Shown here piece after piece: positions 35,124 through 43,770 of a stretch of DNA of 64,000 bases. The stretch covers positions 1,762,557-1,826,556 of the forward strand of contig CP048620.1 of NCBI GenBank assembly GCA_015698305.1. Direction: 5' to 3'. Both the position numbers and the translations under genes were made by a program. Numbering within the stretch: the stretch's first letter is position 1; every line of letters starts with the position of its first letter. Origin of the DNA: Candidatus Nitrohelix vancouverensis (GTDB lineage Bacteria; Nitrospinota; Nitrospinia; Nitrospinales; VA-1). The notes under the pieces are model-generated. The model ran no database searches. It was given only the letters and a program-made list of their open reading frames with translations, and was not told where the DNA came from.

Positions 35124-35570
35124 ATGATGGAGAAGAGTAAAATTGTTGAGTTGCTGGAGACGATCCCTTTCTTTGCGGAATTCAACGCGAAGGAGAAAGA
35201 TTACGTGGCGGGGCTGGAGGCTCAGGTTCTGCGTTTTCGACCGGCGGATATCATTATCAAAGAAGGCGATATCGACAAGGCGTTTTATGTCGTCCTCAAG
35301 GGCGCGGTCTTCGTTTCCAAAAAGAAACCGCACGATGTGGTGCTGGCAAAATTGCGGACGGGCTCCGTGTTTGGAGAAATCGCTTACGTGGGGAAAAGAG
35401 CGCGCACCACTTATGTAATCGCCGACGGGGATGTGATCGCCTTGAAAATCAACTTGAGCGAAATCGATACGCTGGACCCGATGGTGCAAAGCAAGATCAA
35501 GGATCAATTGATAGGCATTCTCGCCGATCGTTTGAATATCATGAATGATCAGGCAAAGCGTTTTGCATAA
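35124..35570 (+). CDS. Stand-alone cyclic-nucleotide-binding domain protein
   Basis: The 148-aa protein is one CNMP/Crp-type beta-barrel: ADIIIKEGDIDKAFYVVLKG, LAKLRTGSVFGEIAYVGKRA (phosphate-binding cassette with FGE) and a C-terminal helix. The cassette has GKRARTTYV rather than the strict R-T/S pair, which may or may not bind cAMP. There is no helix-turn-helix, so it is not a Crp-type activator by itself. It probably regulates a partner protein by nucleotide-dependent binding. It is monocistronic. Confidence 0.85.
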   Translation: MMEKSKIVELLETIPFFAEFNAKEKDYVAGLEAQVLRFRPADIIIKEGDIDKAFYVVLKGAVFVSKKKPHDVVLAKLRTGSVFGEIAYVGKRARTTYVIADGDVIALKINLSEIDTLDPMVQSKIKDQLIGILADRLNIMNDQAKRFA

Positions 35571-35642
35571 ACCTGCCAGTGAGCCGTAAACTTACCTTAT
35601 ATCCCCGTTTTGACGCATCGGCCTATTGTGTGGTTCCACCGA

Positions 35643-36092
35643 TTAACAACAGCCGCTTTGTTCGGCTTCCATTGAATCGCCGACGCAACAGGCGCTGTCC
35701 TGCGCGGAAACGGCGCCGCCGCTGAAGAGCTCTGCGTCTTCCATGGTCTGGTAGCTTTCCCAGGCGATGCCGCTCGGGTCCTCCACCCAGGTCTTGTCGG
35801 ATTTGGCGTAACAACAAACGGTTTCGCCGGTGGAGAAGGTTTGCATGTCGGCATGCTTCAATTGTTCCCGCAGTTGCTCCAGTTCGCTTGCTTCATCAAC
35901 CTGAATGCCGAGATGGTCGATGCCTGCTTTGGCGCCGCGGGCGGAGATGGCGAAATTCACCTGCGGGTCGTTGAGCATCCATTTCGCGTAATCATCTTTT
36001 TGTTTGCTGGGTTGGGTCCCGAATAATGCGGAGTAAAAATTCATCGATTGTTTCAGATTGTCCACCGAGACGTGGATATGCATGCGTTTCAT
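35643..36092 (-). CDS. ArsI/CadI-like VOC-family protein
   Basis: This 149-aa vicinal-oxygen-chelate protein begins MKRMHIHVSVDNLKQSMNFY. Metal ligands are visible as His in HIHVSV, His in IDHLGIQV and Glu in IAWESYQ. The vicinal cysteines in GETVCCYAKSDKTWVEDPSG are diagnostic of the ArsI/CadI group (ArsI cleaves the C-As bond of organoarsenicals). A second Cys-rich tail (ACCVGDS, SGCC) may add thiol ligands. It lies directly downstream of an ArsR-type regulator, consistent with metalloid-induced expression. Confidence 0.85.
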   Translation of the reverse strand: MKRMHIHVSVDNLKQSMNFYSALFGTQPSKQKDDYAKWMLNDPQVNFAISARGAKAGIDHLGIQVDEASELEQLREQLKHADMQTFSTGETVCCYAKSDKTWVEDPSGIAWESYQTMEDAELFSGGAVSAQDSACCVGDSMEAEQSGCC

Positions 36093-36125
36093 TGATGTTT
36101 CTCCTGTTGATTGTAGATTGAAGCG

Positions 36126-36452
36126 TCAGTCTGCCGAGCAGGAGGACGGGGCCGCGCAGTCTTCCTGATCTCCCTGACAGCAGTTTTCAGTGAGATAGTC
36201 CATGAGCGAATTCATGGATAGATAGTTGGCGGAATAGAACAAGGTTCTTCCGTCTCTGCGACAACAGATCAGCCCGGCCTGCTTGAGTTCTTTCAGGTGA
36301 AAGGACAAGGTGGACGGGGGGGTGTCGAATTGTTCGCCGATTTTCCCGGCGGAAACGCCGTCCTTACCCGCTTGAACCAATAACCTGAAAACTTCGAGTC
36401 GATGTTCCTGAGCGAGAGCTGATAAAGCTGTGACTGCATTCTTAATTTCCAT
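36126..36452 (-). CDS. arsR: ArsR/SmtB-family metalloregulator
   Basis: This 108-aa winged-helix repressor has a recognition region FDTPPSTLSFHLKELKQAGL and wing RRDGRTLFYSA. The C-terminal cysteines ENCCQGDQEDC resemble the C-terminal As(III) site of the Acidithiobacillus-type ArsR rather than the CxC site of plasmid ArsR. It should release its operator on binding arsenite or antimonite. An A+T-rich imperfect dyad directly upstream (about 36,455-36,480) is the likely operator. The gene is transcribed with the ArsI-like gene, 33 bp apart. Confidence 0.88.
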   Translation of the reverse strand: MEIKNAVTALSALAQEHRLEVFRLLVQAGKDGVSAGKIGEQFDTPPSTLSFHLKELKQAGLICCRRDGRTLFYSANYLSMNSLMDYLTENCCQGDQEDCAAPSSCSAD

Positions 36453-36633
36453 ATTTCTAAAATTATCAAATTATTTATAGGCTGTCAAGGGGCTGATGGA
36501 AATAGTTTTCTGGAGTTTTTCCATCTTCCTTGAGTGGTCCTTTGAGGAAGCTATGGAGAGTGTGCCCCGAGGTTTGATATCGTTAGTCTCGGAGCTGTAT
36601 CTCAACGAAGCCTCAAGATAGCTGTGGATTCTG

Positions 36634-38975
36634 GTTCCGGTTGGATCCCAATTTCCTATCTGCTAAAATCCATTGCAATCGGTAACGAGCGTTACTTACG
36701 TTCCGGTTGGATCCCAATTTCCTATCTGCTAAAATTCACAAAATGAAACAATCAGGTATAAACGTGTTCCGGTTGGATCCCAATTTCCTATCTGCTAAAA
36801 TCTGATTCGTCTGGTAACATCCAGAACACGGGTTCCGGTTGGATCCCAATTTCCTATCTGCTAAAATATTCTAGACGAAGTACCAGATATTGACACGGTT
36901 CCGGTTGGATCCCAATTTCCTATCTGCTAAAATCAATCATCACCGTTCAGCATGAGAGCTCTAGTTCCGGTTGGATCCCAATTTCCTATCTGCTAAAATA
37001 ATTTTTCACGTCACATTTTAGCTCGTAGCGTTCCGGTTGGATCCCAATTTCCTATCTGCTAAAATAAATTTGCAATCAAGGCAGATGAGCCAGCAGTTCC
37101 GGTTGGATCCCAATTTCCTATCTGCTAAAATGCGCGCTGTTATTGCGACACCACAAATTACGTTCCGGTTGGATCCCAATTTCCTATCTGCTAAAATATA
37201 TTTTACGAGCTTCAATCGAACTGTTCCGTTCCGGTTGGATCCCAATTTCCTATCTGCTAAAATAAATTAAATTAACGTTCGAAGAGCAGATAGTTCCGGT
37301 TGGATCCCAATTTCCTATCTGCTAAAATCGTTGATGATTCGGATTCGGCATTCGAGTTGTTCCGGTTGGATCCCAATTTCCTATCTGCTAAAATATTCGC
37401 CCGCGTCGCTTTGACCGCCATCAGGTTCCGGTTGGATCCCAATTTCCTATCTGCTAAAATGGCATCTACTGCCATGAAGAAGGTTGCCCGGTTCCGGTTG
37501 GATCCCAATTTCCTATCTGCTAAAATGTCTTATCAAGCGTTCATGGACGCGAAATCGTTCCGGTTGGATCCCAATTTCCTATCTGCTAAAATCTGGTCTT
37601 GGCTCGACGGAAACGATAACAAGTTCCGGTTGGATCCCAATTTCCTATCTGCTAAAATAAAGCCCTGCAAACCCGCAACCTGTACGGCGTTCCGGTTGGA
37701 TCCCAATTTCCTATCTGCTAAAATAAACGCATCCGCAAGATTCAACAACGTTCGTTCCGGTTGGATCCCAATTTCCTATCTGCTAAAATGGCATTGAGTT
37801 TGATAACAGCGTGGTAGAGGTTCCGGTTGGATCCCAATTTCCTATCTGCTAAAATAATCTTCAAATCGTTCAATCATCGGCTTTTGTTCCGGTTGGATCC
37901 CAATTTCCTATCTGCTAAAATTCTGGCTGAAACATGCGCTTAAATCGGGCGGTTCCGGTTGGATCCCAATTTCCTATCTGCTAAAATAATACAACAAAAA
38001 TGATTATGCAGAAGTCAGTTCCGGTTGGATCCCAATTTCCTATCTGCTAAAATTTCCAATCAAAACATTTTTTACATAAATCGGTTCCGGTTGGATCCCA
38101 ATTTCCTATCTGCTAAAATTTCCTGAAAAAAACCCCCCATCCGAGGATGTTCCGGTTGGATCCCAATTTCCTATCTGCTAAAATCACGGTTCCAAATAAC
38201 TGGAAAGTTTATGGGTTCCGGTTGGATCCCAATTTCCTATCTGCTAAAATACCACCAACTCCGGGCGATTGAGCAGGTAGTTCCGGTTGGATCCCAATTT
38301 CCTATCTGCTAAAATTTAAATGGCACACAAGCGCAGACGCTGTCAGTTCCGGTTGGATCCCAATTTCCTATCTGCTAAAATGAACCTGAACCGCAAGAAG
38401 ATGAACAGGAGGTTCCGGTTGGATCCCAATTTCCTATCTGCTAAAATAAGATACCGCAGATCGAGGAAGTGACTGGCGTTCCGGTTGGATCCCAATTTCC
38501 TATCTGCTAAAATGTGTTCGCTTTCTTCCCGCGCTGAAAAAACGTTCCGGTTGGATCCCAATTTCCTATCTGCTAAAATCATCAGCACCGGATGTATTTT
38601 CCCTTGCCGGTTCCGGTTGGATCCCAATTTCCTATCTGCTAAAATTATGCGCTCTAACATCGCGCTCTCCAATAAGTTCCGGTTGGATCCCAATTTCCTA
38701 TCTGCTAAAATCTCTACCCGTCGCGGATAAATACCGAACCAGTTCCGGTTGGATCCCAATTTCCTATCTGCTAAAATCAGGGGGTTTACATGATGGTTAG
38801 AGACCTTGTTCCGGTTGGATCCCAATTTCCTATCTGCTAAAATCGATGCCCGTCAAAAGGCTTCCGTCTACCGGTTCCGGTTGGATCCCAATTTCCTATC
38901 TGCTAAAATAAAATGACAATCATTAAGAAAATTCAACGCGTTCCGGTTGGATCCCAATTTCCTATCTGCTAAAAT
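36634..38975 (+). CRISPR. Type II-C CRISPR array, 36 repeats and 35 spacers
   Basis: Thirty-six apparently identical 36-bp repeats begin GTTCCGGTTGGATCCCAATT and end TTCCTATCTGCTAAAAT. Thirty-one spacers are 30 bp and four are 29 bp (those before repeats starting at 37,293, 37,754, 38,149 and 38,280). The anti-repeat of the tracrRNA sets the crRNA strand as plus, so transcription runs toward cas2 and opposite to the cas operon. Each repeat ends in TGCTAAAAT, an extended -10 promoter motif, with TTGGAT 17 bp upstream, as in Neisseria-type arrays. No degenerate terminal repeat is evident. The 180 bp to the left (36,453-36,633) would be the leader side by transcription. Confidence 0.97.
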
Positions 38976-38985
38976 ACTGGCGGTA

Positions 38986-39010
38986 CAACCCCCTGAATCT
39001 TCGGGGGTTG
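38986..39010 (+). other. Hairpin 10 bp behind the last CRISPR repeat
   Basis: CAACCCCC (38986-38993) pairs with GGGGGTTG (39003-39010). There is no T-run, so it is not a standard terminator, but it could stabilise or end crRNA precursor transcripts before they enter antisense to cas2. Confidence 0.45.
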
Positions 39011-39047
39011 ACTGTCGGTGTTTGAATTCTTTTCATTCGTTTCTTTA

Positions 39048-39386
39048 TCAGAATAGAGTGAATTGTCCCGGATTTTCCTGCGCCGGGTTTTTCTTCTTGC
39101 CGTTGAAGGTCCTCATATTTTCATATTGCTTGTCCGTGAAGCATAGAATATGCACTTTCCCGTATTCGGGAAGGTTTTGCTCCACTCTTTTAATGTGAAC
39201 TTCGGCCATTTCCTTTCCTGAACAAAAACGCTGATAGACTGAATACTGCGCCATTTCAAATCCGTGGTCGAGCAGGTAATTGCGAAAACTCGAGGCTTGT
39301 TTTCGTTGATAGGCGGTGTGCGTCGGCAGATCGAAGAGAACTTGTATCCACATAAAGCGATAACCGGACAAGGGTTTGCGATTCAT
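39048..39386 (-). CDS. cas2: CRISPR-associated endoribonuclease/adaptation protein Cas2
   Basis: ATG 39386 overlaps the cas1 stop as ATGA, giving 112 aa. The ferredoxin-like first strand with the conserved Asp is MWIQVLFDLPTHTAYQRKQA, followed by FEMAQYSVYQRFC. It forms the Cas1-Cas2 spacer integration complex. It is the last gene of the cas9-cas1-cas2 operon, and its 3' end faces the array. Confidence 0.95.
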   Translation of the reverse strand: MNRKPLSGYRFMWIQVLFDLPTHTAYQRKQASSFRNYLLDHGFEMAQYSVYQRFCSGKEMAEVHIKRVEQNLPEYGKVHILCFTDKQYENMRTFNGKKKNPAQENPGQFTLF

Positions 39387-40294
39387 TCCAGACTGGCCCA
39401 TTCGATTGGAAGCGGCGTTTGAGGCAGATCGAGGTCTGCCGACTTGGTTTCAAAACTGCGCGCAAGGGATTGTGCGAGTTTGATGAAGCCGTTTGAGAGG
39501 GTGCGTATGCCGTCGCTATAGGCCAGCTCAAAATCCAAAAGACCTGCTAGCTGTTTTTTAATTTCGGGACTGACTTTTTCCACGCCCTGCGTGAACCAGT
39601 GTTTGACGGCGCAATCGACGATGGGGCGGAAAGGTTCCATGAGGTCGTCGGCAAGACAAAAAGCATTCGACTGGTTGCGGTGGTGCAGTCCCAGCGCGGG
39701 ATGGAAGCCGGATATGGAGATGGCGCGCGCGGCGCTGGCGCGTATGATGGCGTATCCGTAATTGAGTAAATTATTGGGCGGGTCGCCTTCGGGGTCTCTG
39801 CGAAAATCTTCGTTGAACAATTGCGGCCAATAGCGACGCGCGGACTGGGCTTCGAGATTATCGGGGTCTCCTGACTGCACCCTTCGCGCAAAGGAATAGA
39901 GGACTTCGTCTTTTCTGCCGATGGCTTCCAGTACGGCGGCCTGGTTTTCTATTTTGGCGCGCACCAGCGTTTGCCACAGTCGCTTTTTGAGCGGGAGGGT
40001 GGCGTTGATTTGCTGGTGTAAGCGTTTGGGGTGCTGATGGTGCGGGGCGACGGGTAGAACCATGCCCTTGGGATGATAATTGGCGCCGCAGAAGATGACG
40101 GAGCAGTTTTCATCGACCAGCGTGTTGACGGCGTTGGTGGAGATAGTGGAGCCGGGGCCGCTCAAGATCAACACGGCAATATCCGCTAATGGGACCCTGC
40201 CTCGCTCGACCTTCTCCCGGCTGACGATTAAAAATCCGCGATGCACATGGATGTATTGACCGGCTTCGGAAATTTCAACAATGCGCTGGTTCAT
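39383..40294 (-). CDS. cas1: CRISPR integrase Cas1 (type II)
   Basis: The 303-aa protein has the N-terminal beta domain (IVEISEAGQYIHVHRGFLIV, VPLADIAVLILSGPG) and the helical catalytic domain with conserved Glu/His/Asp in the segment NLLNYGYAIIRASAARAISI through GFHPALGLHHRNQSNAF and LADDLMEPFRPIVD. These carry the metal ligands for spacer integration. The ATG overlaps the cas9 stop (ATGA) and the gene overlaps cas2 the same way. Everything needed for adaptation in a type II-C system (no csn2 or cas4) is present. Confidence 0.96.
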   Translation of the reverse strand: MNQRIVEISEAGQYIHVHRGFLIVSREKVERGRVPLADIAVLILSGPGSTISTNAVNTLVDENCSVIFCGANYHPKGMVLPVAPHHQHPKRLHQQINATLPLKKRLWQTLVRAKIENQAAVLEAIGRKDEVLYSFARRVQSGDPDNLEAQSARRYWPQLFNEDFRRDPEGDPPNNLLNYGYAIIRASAARAISISGFHPALGLHHRNQSNAFCLADDLMEPFRPIVDCAVKHWFTQGVEKVSPEIKKQLAGLLDFELAYSDGIRTLSNGFIKLAQSLARSFETKSADLDLPQTPLPIEWASLE

Positions 40295-43200
40295 AAGAGC
40301 GGCCCCGAGTCTTTTATTCTGCCAAGAATATCCACATGAATGAGGCGGGCCTCTTTTATTTTAAAACTGTTAAAAGTTAGATTAATTTCCTTCTTATTTT
40401 TGCCAGCGTCCTGAATGGCTGTCAGTTTAATCTGTAAGTTTGAAGGCTTTAAACTAAAGACCCGCCCCGTAAATAATTTCCCTTTTTCTCTCACTCGCAT
40501 AATATCCCCCTTATGCAGGGTGGCGAGGAGCTTTGCCGCCGGGTGGGGGCGCAGGTTTTGCGCATCGACGTTATTGATTTTGAATTTGTTCCAGGTTTCG
40601 AAGTGGATGGAGCTTCCATCGACATTGCTTATATGAAGCGCTGTGGGTTGTGCTGGTCTGCGTTTTTCGTCGTAAGTGACGCCTGTGGGAATTTTCCAGA
40701 TGCAGATGCAGTGGTTCTGTCCGGGGATCAGCGCTTTTCTGTGGATGGGATTGTGTTTCGGATGTTCGACGATGAAGCAGGATTGATCTTTTTTAAGGAC
40801 GCGCGCGCGTTTTTGTCCGGTACGATTGGAGTAATCTTGCAGAATTCCCTGAATACTTTTTTCATCGACATCCTGAATAGCTTCTTCCAGTTCTGCGCTG
40901 AGTTCGCGGTTTTGCAGATGTTTGATTTCCCCCGTACTTAAAGAGACCAGTGGTTTGCGGATGACCAGATTGAAGCCCTGCTCTTTCTCCCAGGGGCTGG
41001 GGTTGTCGATGATGGAGTAGGCGGTTTCTTCGTGTAGCTTCCCGGCCTTGCGGTGATCGGGTTTATGGTGGACGTTGATGGATAAAATCTTTTTGCGCGC
41101 TTCTTCTATAAAACCCTCCCAGGGTTCCTGAACGATCAGGCGTCCATTGCCTTTTTCTTCGGACACTCTGGTTTCATCCATGATTTTTTTTAGATATTTT
41201 TCGTCGGCAATACCGACGATGAGGGCATCGATGGCATGGTGCCGGTGGTCGTCGCGGTTCTTGGCGTTCTTGTCATTGAGGATTTCGTTCAGGTGCAGGA
41301 TGTTGCGAATGAGCGCTGTGGTTCTGCCTTGAGAGACGCGGATTTTTTTGCAGACATGGCGAAGGTACTGGCAGGCAATGCGCGACAGGTAGCGGGTGTC
41401 GTTCAATTGACGGTCGAGGAATTGGTCTTCGTCTGCGAAGCGTTCCATCGCGTCGGGCAGGAAGCGCCAACTCTTGTTGCCGGGGAGGTCGCGAGAGCGC
41501 CAGAGGATAGCGCTGTAGTCGTATCCTTTTGGATTGTTTCCAAAGGCGTCAAAGGGCGAGCGATTGCCTTTGAGCTGGTTGGCGTTTTTATAGGCGATGG
41601 TCAGGTTGCTGGAATTATTGGCGAGGGTTTTGGAGCGAGGGAGGATGTGTTCGATTTCCACATCGTTTCCGTTGAACAATTGGGTGATGCTGATGGCTTT
41701 GCCTGTGTAGGGGCAGAGGCGATCGTTGACATTGGAGCCGAGTTCCTCCCAAAGCCTGTACTTGATGCGATTGTCGCGAGTGTTTTCTATATTTTCATCA
41801 GCCAGTCTCTGGGCGATGCGTTCGTTATCTTTCTGGTTTTTAAATTGTTCTTTGGAAATTTCTTCTCGTTCCTTCTTCCCTGCTTTGATGTCCCGGGCAA
41901 GTTCGATTATGATTTCTTCGGGGGGGCCGTAGCTTTTGATGACGGCGTTGACTAGTTTCTGTAATTGCTTCAAGCCGACATGAACGGTGGGGTTGCCGAT
42001 CTTGCCCCATTTTTTGACTTCATTGTCTGTTTCCAGTTCGGGGTCGGCGCCGACGACAGCCATGGGCAATAATTTACCGTAATACTCGAGGGTGCTGGAC
42101 AGGGATTCCGGCCTGAAGTCGCTATGGTGAAAACCCAGTTTTTCCACCGCTTGATCGTAGCGAAGGTTTTCGGCGCGCATGAGAGCGACGAGCGCCTGGC
42201 AAACGTCTTTGCAGAATCGTCCGTAGCCTGTGACGAATTCGTCTTCGGGAGATATTTCTGCGAGACGTTTTGCGGTTTCATGATCGACATTCCATTCGGC
42301 TTCGGCTTTGTTAGCCAACTCGCCTTCATCTTCGATGTTGAGTAGGGCTAGAACGATTTCGTCCTGCTGGTCGTCGGAGAGTTCGTTCCATTTGTTTCCG
42401 AAGTATTCTTTTTTAGACAGAAGGGCGCCGGTGGGGCAGGTTTTCAGGCCTTTGCGGCGTTCGGATTCCAAATTCATCTGAGCGGATTCGGGGAGTTTCA
42501 GTTTCTTTTTCATATCCTGAAGCGACAGGTCGGATTTACGCTTGACCATGGTTTCCCAGAGGCGTTCGCGTTGATCTGGGCTGAGGGGGTGTTTGATGCC
42601 TTGTTCGTCGATCCATTTGAGATTGCCCAAGTCCTGGAGAATGGAAAATTTCTGGTAGCTGGGAAGCGCTCTTGGGGCGCGTTCCTTGTCGTTCATGAAA
42701 ACGCAACGACCGACTTCCTGTGGTTTGAGCGGGCGTTGATGAAATATGACTTCCCTGATTTTTTCCCAGCTTTCGCCGGAGAGAAGTTTCTTGTGATGTG
42801 TTTGCTGGATATCGCGGATAAGGTCGAATTCGTGTTCGTACATTTCGCGCTTAGGGTAAAGCAGTTCCCCTTCTCTGGCGCGTACGCCGCGACCTGATTT
42901 ATGTAATTCGAAAAGGTATTGCCCCAGCGTTGTGTTTTCTCCCATTGTTTTGATTTCAGCTTGCAGACCTTCCATCAAAGGGGTGATGGTTTTGGCTCCC
43001 TCCTTTTTGGAGTCCTTGCGATTGCTTTTGTAGCCGCGACGGTGAATGAGGTGATAGAGTGCGCGTCCCAGTTCGTTGGGCGTTAATTTTTCCTGTACGG
43101 CGCGGGAGCGTAGTTCGTAGGGGTCGAGGCCTTCCAGTTGTTTGCGCTTCGCTTTATCTTCGGGCATCAGTCCACAGGCGACTAGCAGGTTCATCAGCAC

Positions 43201-43416
43201 GCGGCGGCGTTTGAGGTAGCGGTCCCGTCTTCTGCGGGCGCTGCGATGTTTGGTTCTGTCTTTCGCGAGGGATTCCTGACTTTTAGGTTCGCGACTGTCG
43301 GGGAATATCCCGGAACCGCATGAAATGATGGACTGGGGTCTGGTGTTTTTGTTCAGTTCCAGAAGACAATGACCCAATGAGTTGGTGCCCAGATCAAGAC
43401 TCAATCGGTATTTCAT
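40291..43416 (-). CDS. cas9: CRISPR RNA-guided endonuclease Cas9 (type II-C)
   Basis: At 1041 aa this is a compact type II-C Cas9 with all catalytic residues: RuvC-I Asp8 (LSLDLGTNSLG), arginine-rich bridge helix (about 54-78), RuvC-II Glu505 (EEIIIELARD), HNH His590 (VEIEHILPRS), and RuvC-III His727/Asp730 (HRHHAIDALIVG). The REC lobe is short, as in Neisseria and Campylobacter Cas9. The C-terminal 200 residues hold the wedge/PAM-interacting domain. The PAM cannot be read from the locus. It heads the cas9-cas1-cas2 operon and is divergent from the tracrRNA. Confidence 0.97.
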   Translation of the reverse strand: MKYRLSLDLGTNSLGHCLLELNKNTRPQSIISCGSGIFPDSREPKSQESLAKDRTKHRSARRRRDRYLKRRRVLMNLLVACGLMPEDKAKRKQLEGLDPYELRSRAVQEKLTPNELGRALYHLIHRRGYKSNRKDSKKEGAKTITPLMEGLQAEIKTMGENTTLGQYLFELHKSGRGVRAREGELLYPKREMYEHEFDLIRDIQQTHHKKLLSGESWEKIREVIFHQRPLKPQEVGRCVFMNDKERAPRALPSYQKFSILQDLGNLKWIDEQGIKHPLSPDQRERLWETMVKRKSDLSLQDMKKKLKLPESAQMNLESERRKGLKTCPTGALLSKKEYFGNKWNELSDDQQDEIVLALLNIEDEGELANKAEAEWNVDHETAKRLAEISPEDEFVTGYGRFCKDVCQALVALMRAENLRYDQAVEKLGFHHSDFRPESLSSTLEYYGKLLPMAVVGADPELETDNEVKKWGKIGNPTVHVGLKQLQKLVNAVIKSYGPPEEIIIELARDIKAGKKEREEISKEQFKNQKDNERIAQRLADENIENTRDNRIKYRLWEELGSNVNDRLCPYTGKAISITQLFNGNDVEIEHILPRSKTLANNSSNLTIAYKNANQLKGNRSPFDAFGNNPKGYDYSAILWRSRDLPGNKSWRFLPDAMERFADEDQFLDRQLNDTRYLSRIACQYLRHVCKKIRVSQGRTTALIRNILHLNEILNDKNAKNRDDHRHHAIDALIVGIADEKYLKKIMDETRVSEEKGNGRLIVQEPWEGFIEEARKKILSINVHHKPDHRKAGKLHEETAYSIIDNPSPWEKEQGFNLVIRKPLVSLSTGEIKHLQNRELSAELEEAIQDVDEKSIQGILQDYSNRTGQKRARVLKKDQSCFIVEHPKHNPIHRKALIPGQNHCICIWKIPTGVTYDEKRRPAQPTALHISNVDGSSIHFETWNKFKINNVDAQNLRPHPAAKLLATLHKGDIMRVREKGKLFTGRVFSLKPSNLQIKLTAIQDAGKNKKEINLTFNSFKIKEARLIHVDILGRIKDSGPLL

Positions 43417-43441
43417 GCGGTTCTCCCTATGGAAATAGAAG

Positions 43442-43469
43442 TTGATTTTCGGAAAACCTATGTTATCAT
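43442..43469 (+). promoter_or_regulatory. Candidate tracrRNA promoter
   Basis: TTGATT (43442-43447) and TATCAT (43464-43469) have 16-bp spacing, with TG one base before the -10 (extended -10). The predicted start is near 43,476, about 15 nt before the anti-repeat. Confidence 0.55.
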
Positions 43470-43475
43470 AAGTTT

Positions 43476-43591
43476 TGTTGTCGGAAACTATTTAGCAGAT
43501 AGGAAATTGGGAAATTTCAACCGGTAACAAGATACGTCCTTCGGGACGGACAAAAGTTTAAGAGTTCGCTACGGCGGACTCTTTTTTTTTT
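43476..43591 (+). ncRNA. tracrRNA of the type II-C system
   Basis: From 43,491 the RNA pairs with the repeat for 22 nt (TTTAGCAGATAGGAAATTGG and two more), then a bulge (AATTT), then CAACCGG and AAC. The tail holds a CGTCC-TTCG-GGACG stem (43,535-43,548) and a 9-bp terminator stem AGAGTTCGC/GCGGACTCT (43,561-43,582) followed by about nine T. Anti-repeat first and structured tail after it is the standard order, and it fixes the crRNA polarity. The remaining gap to the ABC-F gene (43,592-43,719) shows nothing else. Confidence 0.92.
43561..43591 (+). terminator. tracrRNA terminator
   Basis: AGAGTTCGC-TACG-GCGGACTCT stem-loop followed by a run of T. It also forms the last functional hairpin of the tracrRNA. 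Confidence 0.9.
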
Positions 43592-43770
43592 GCGCGTTTT
43601 TGATCTGTCTTGAATTTCAATAGTTGGTTTGGAGTTCGGGTTCTGCTATACTCTAAAGTATTGGCTTGAAATTAGGCGTGGGTCTTCTCGTTGTTCCCCC
43701 TCATTTTCATTTTCCTTAATTGCGGCTTATAACTTTCGTTATAGGTCTTTTTCTATTTCACACACCGATC

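Noticed and set aside
37018-38825. Long open frames on both strands through the CRISPR array
   Set aside because: The 66-bp period is divisible by three, so frames stay open by repetition (for example the repeated ILADRKLGSNRN or RLDPNFLSAK). They are not genes.
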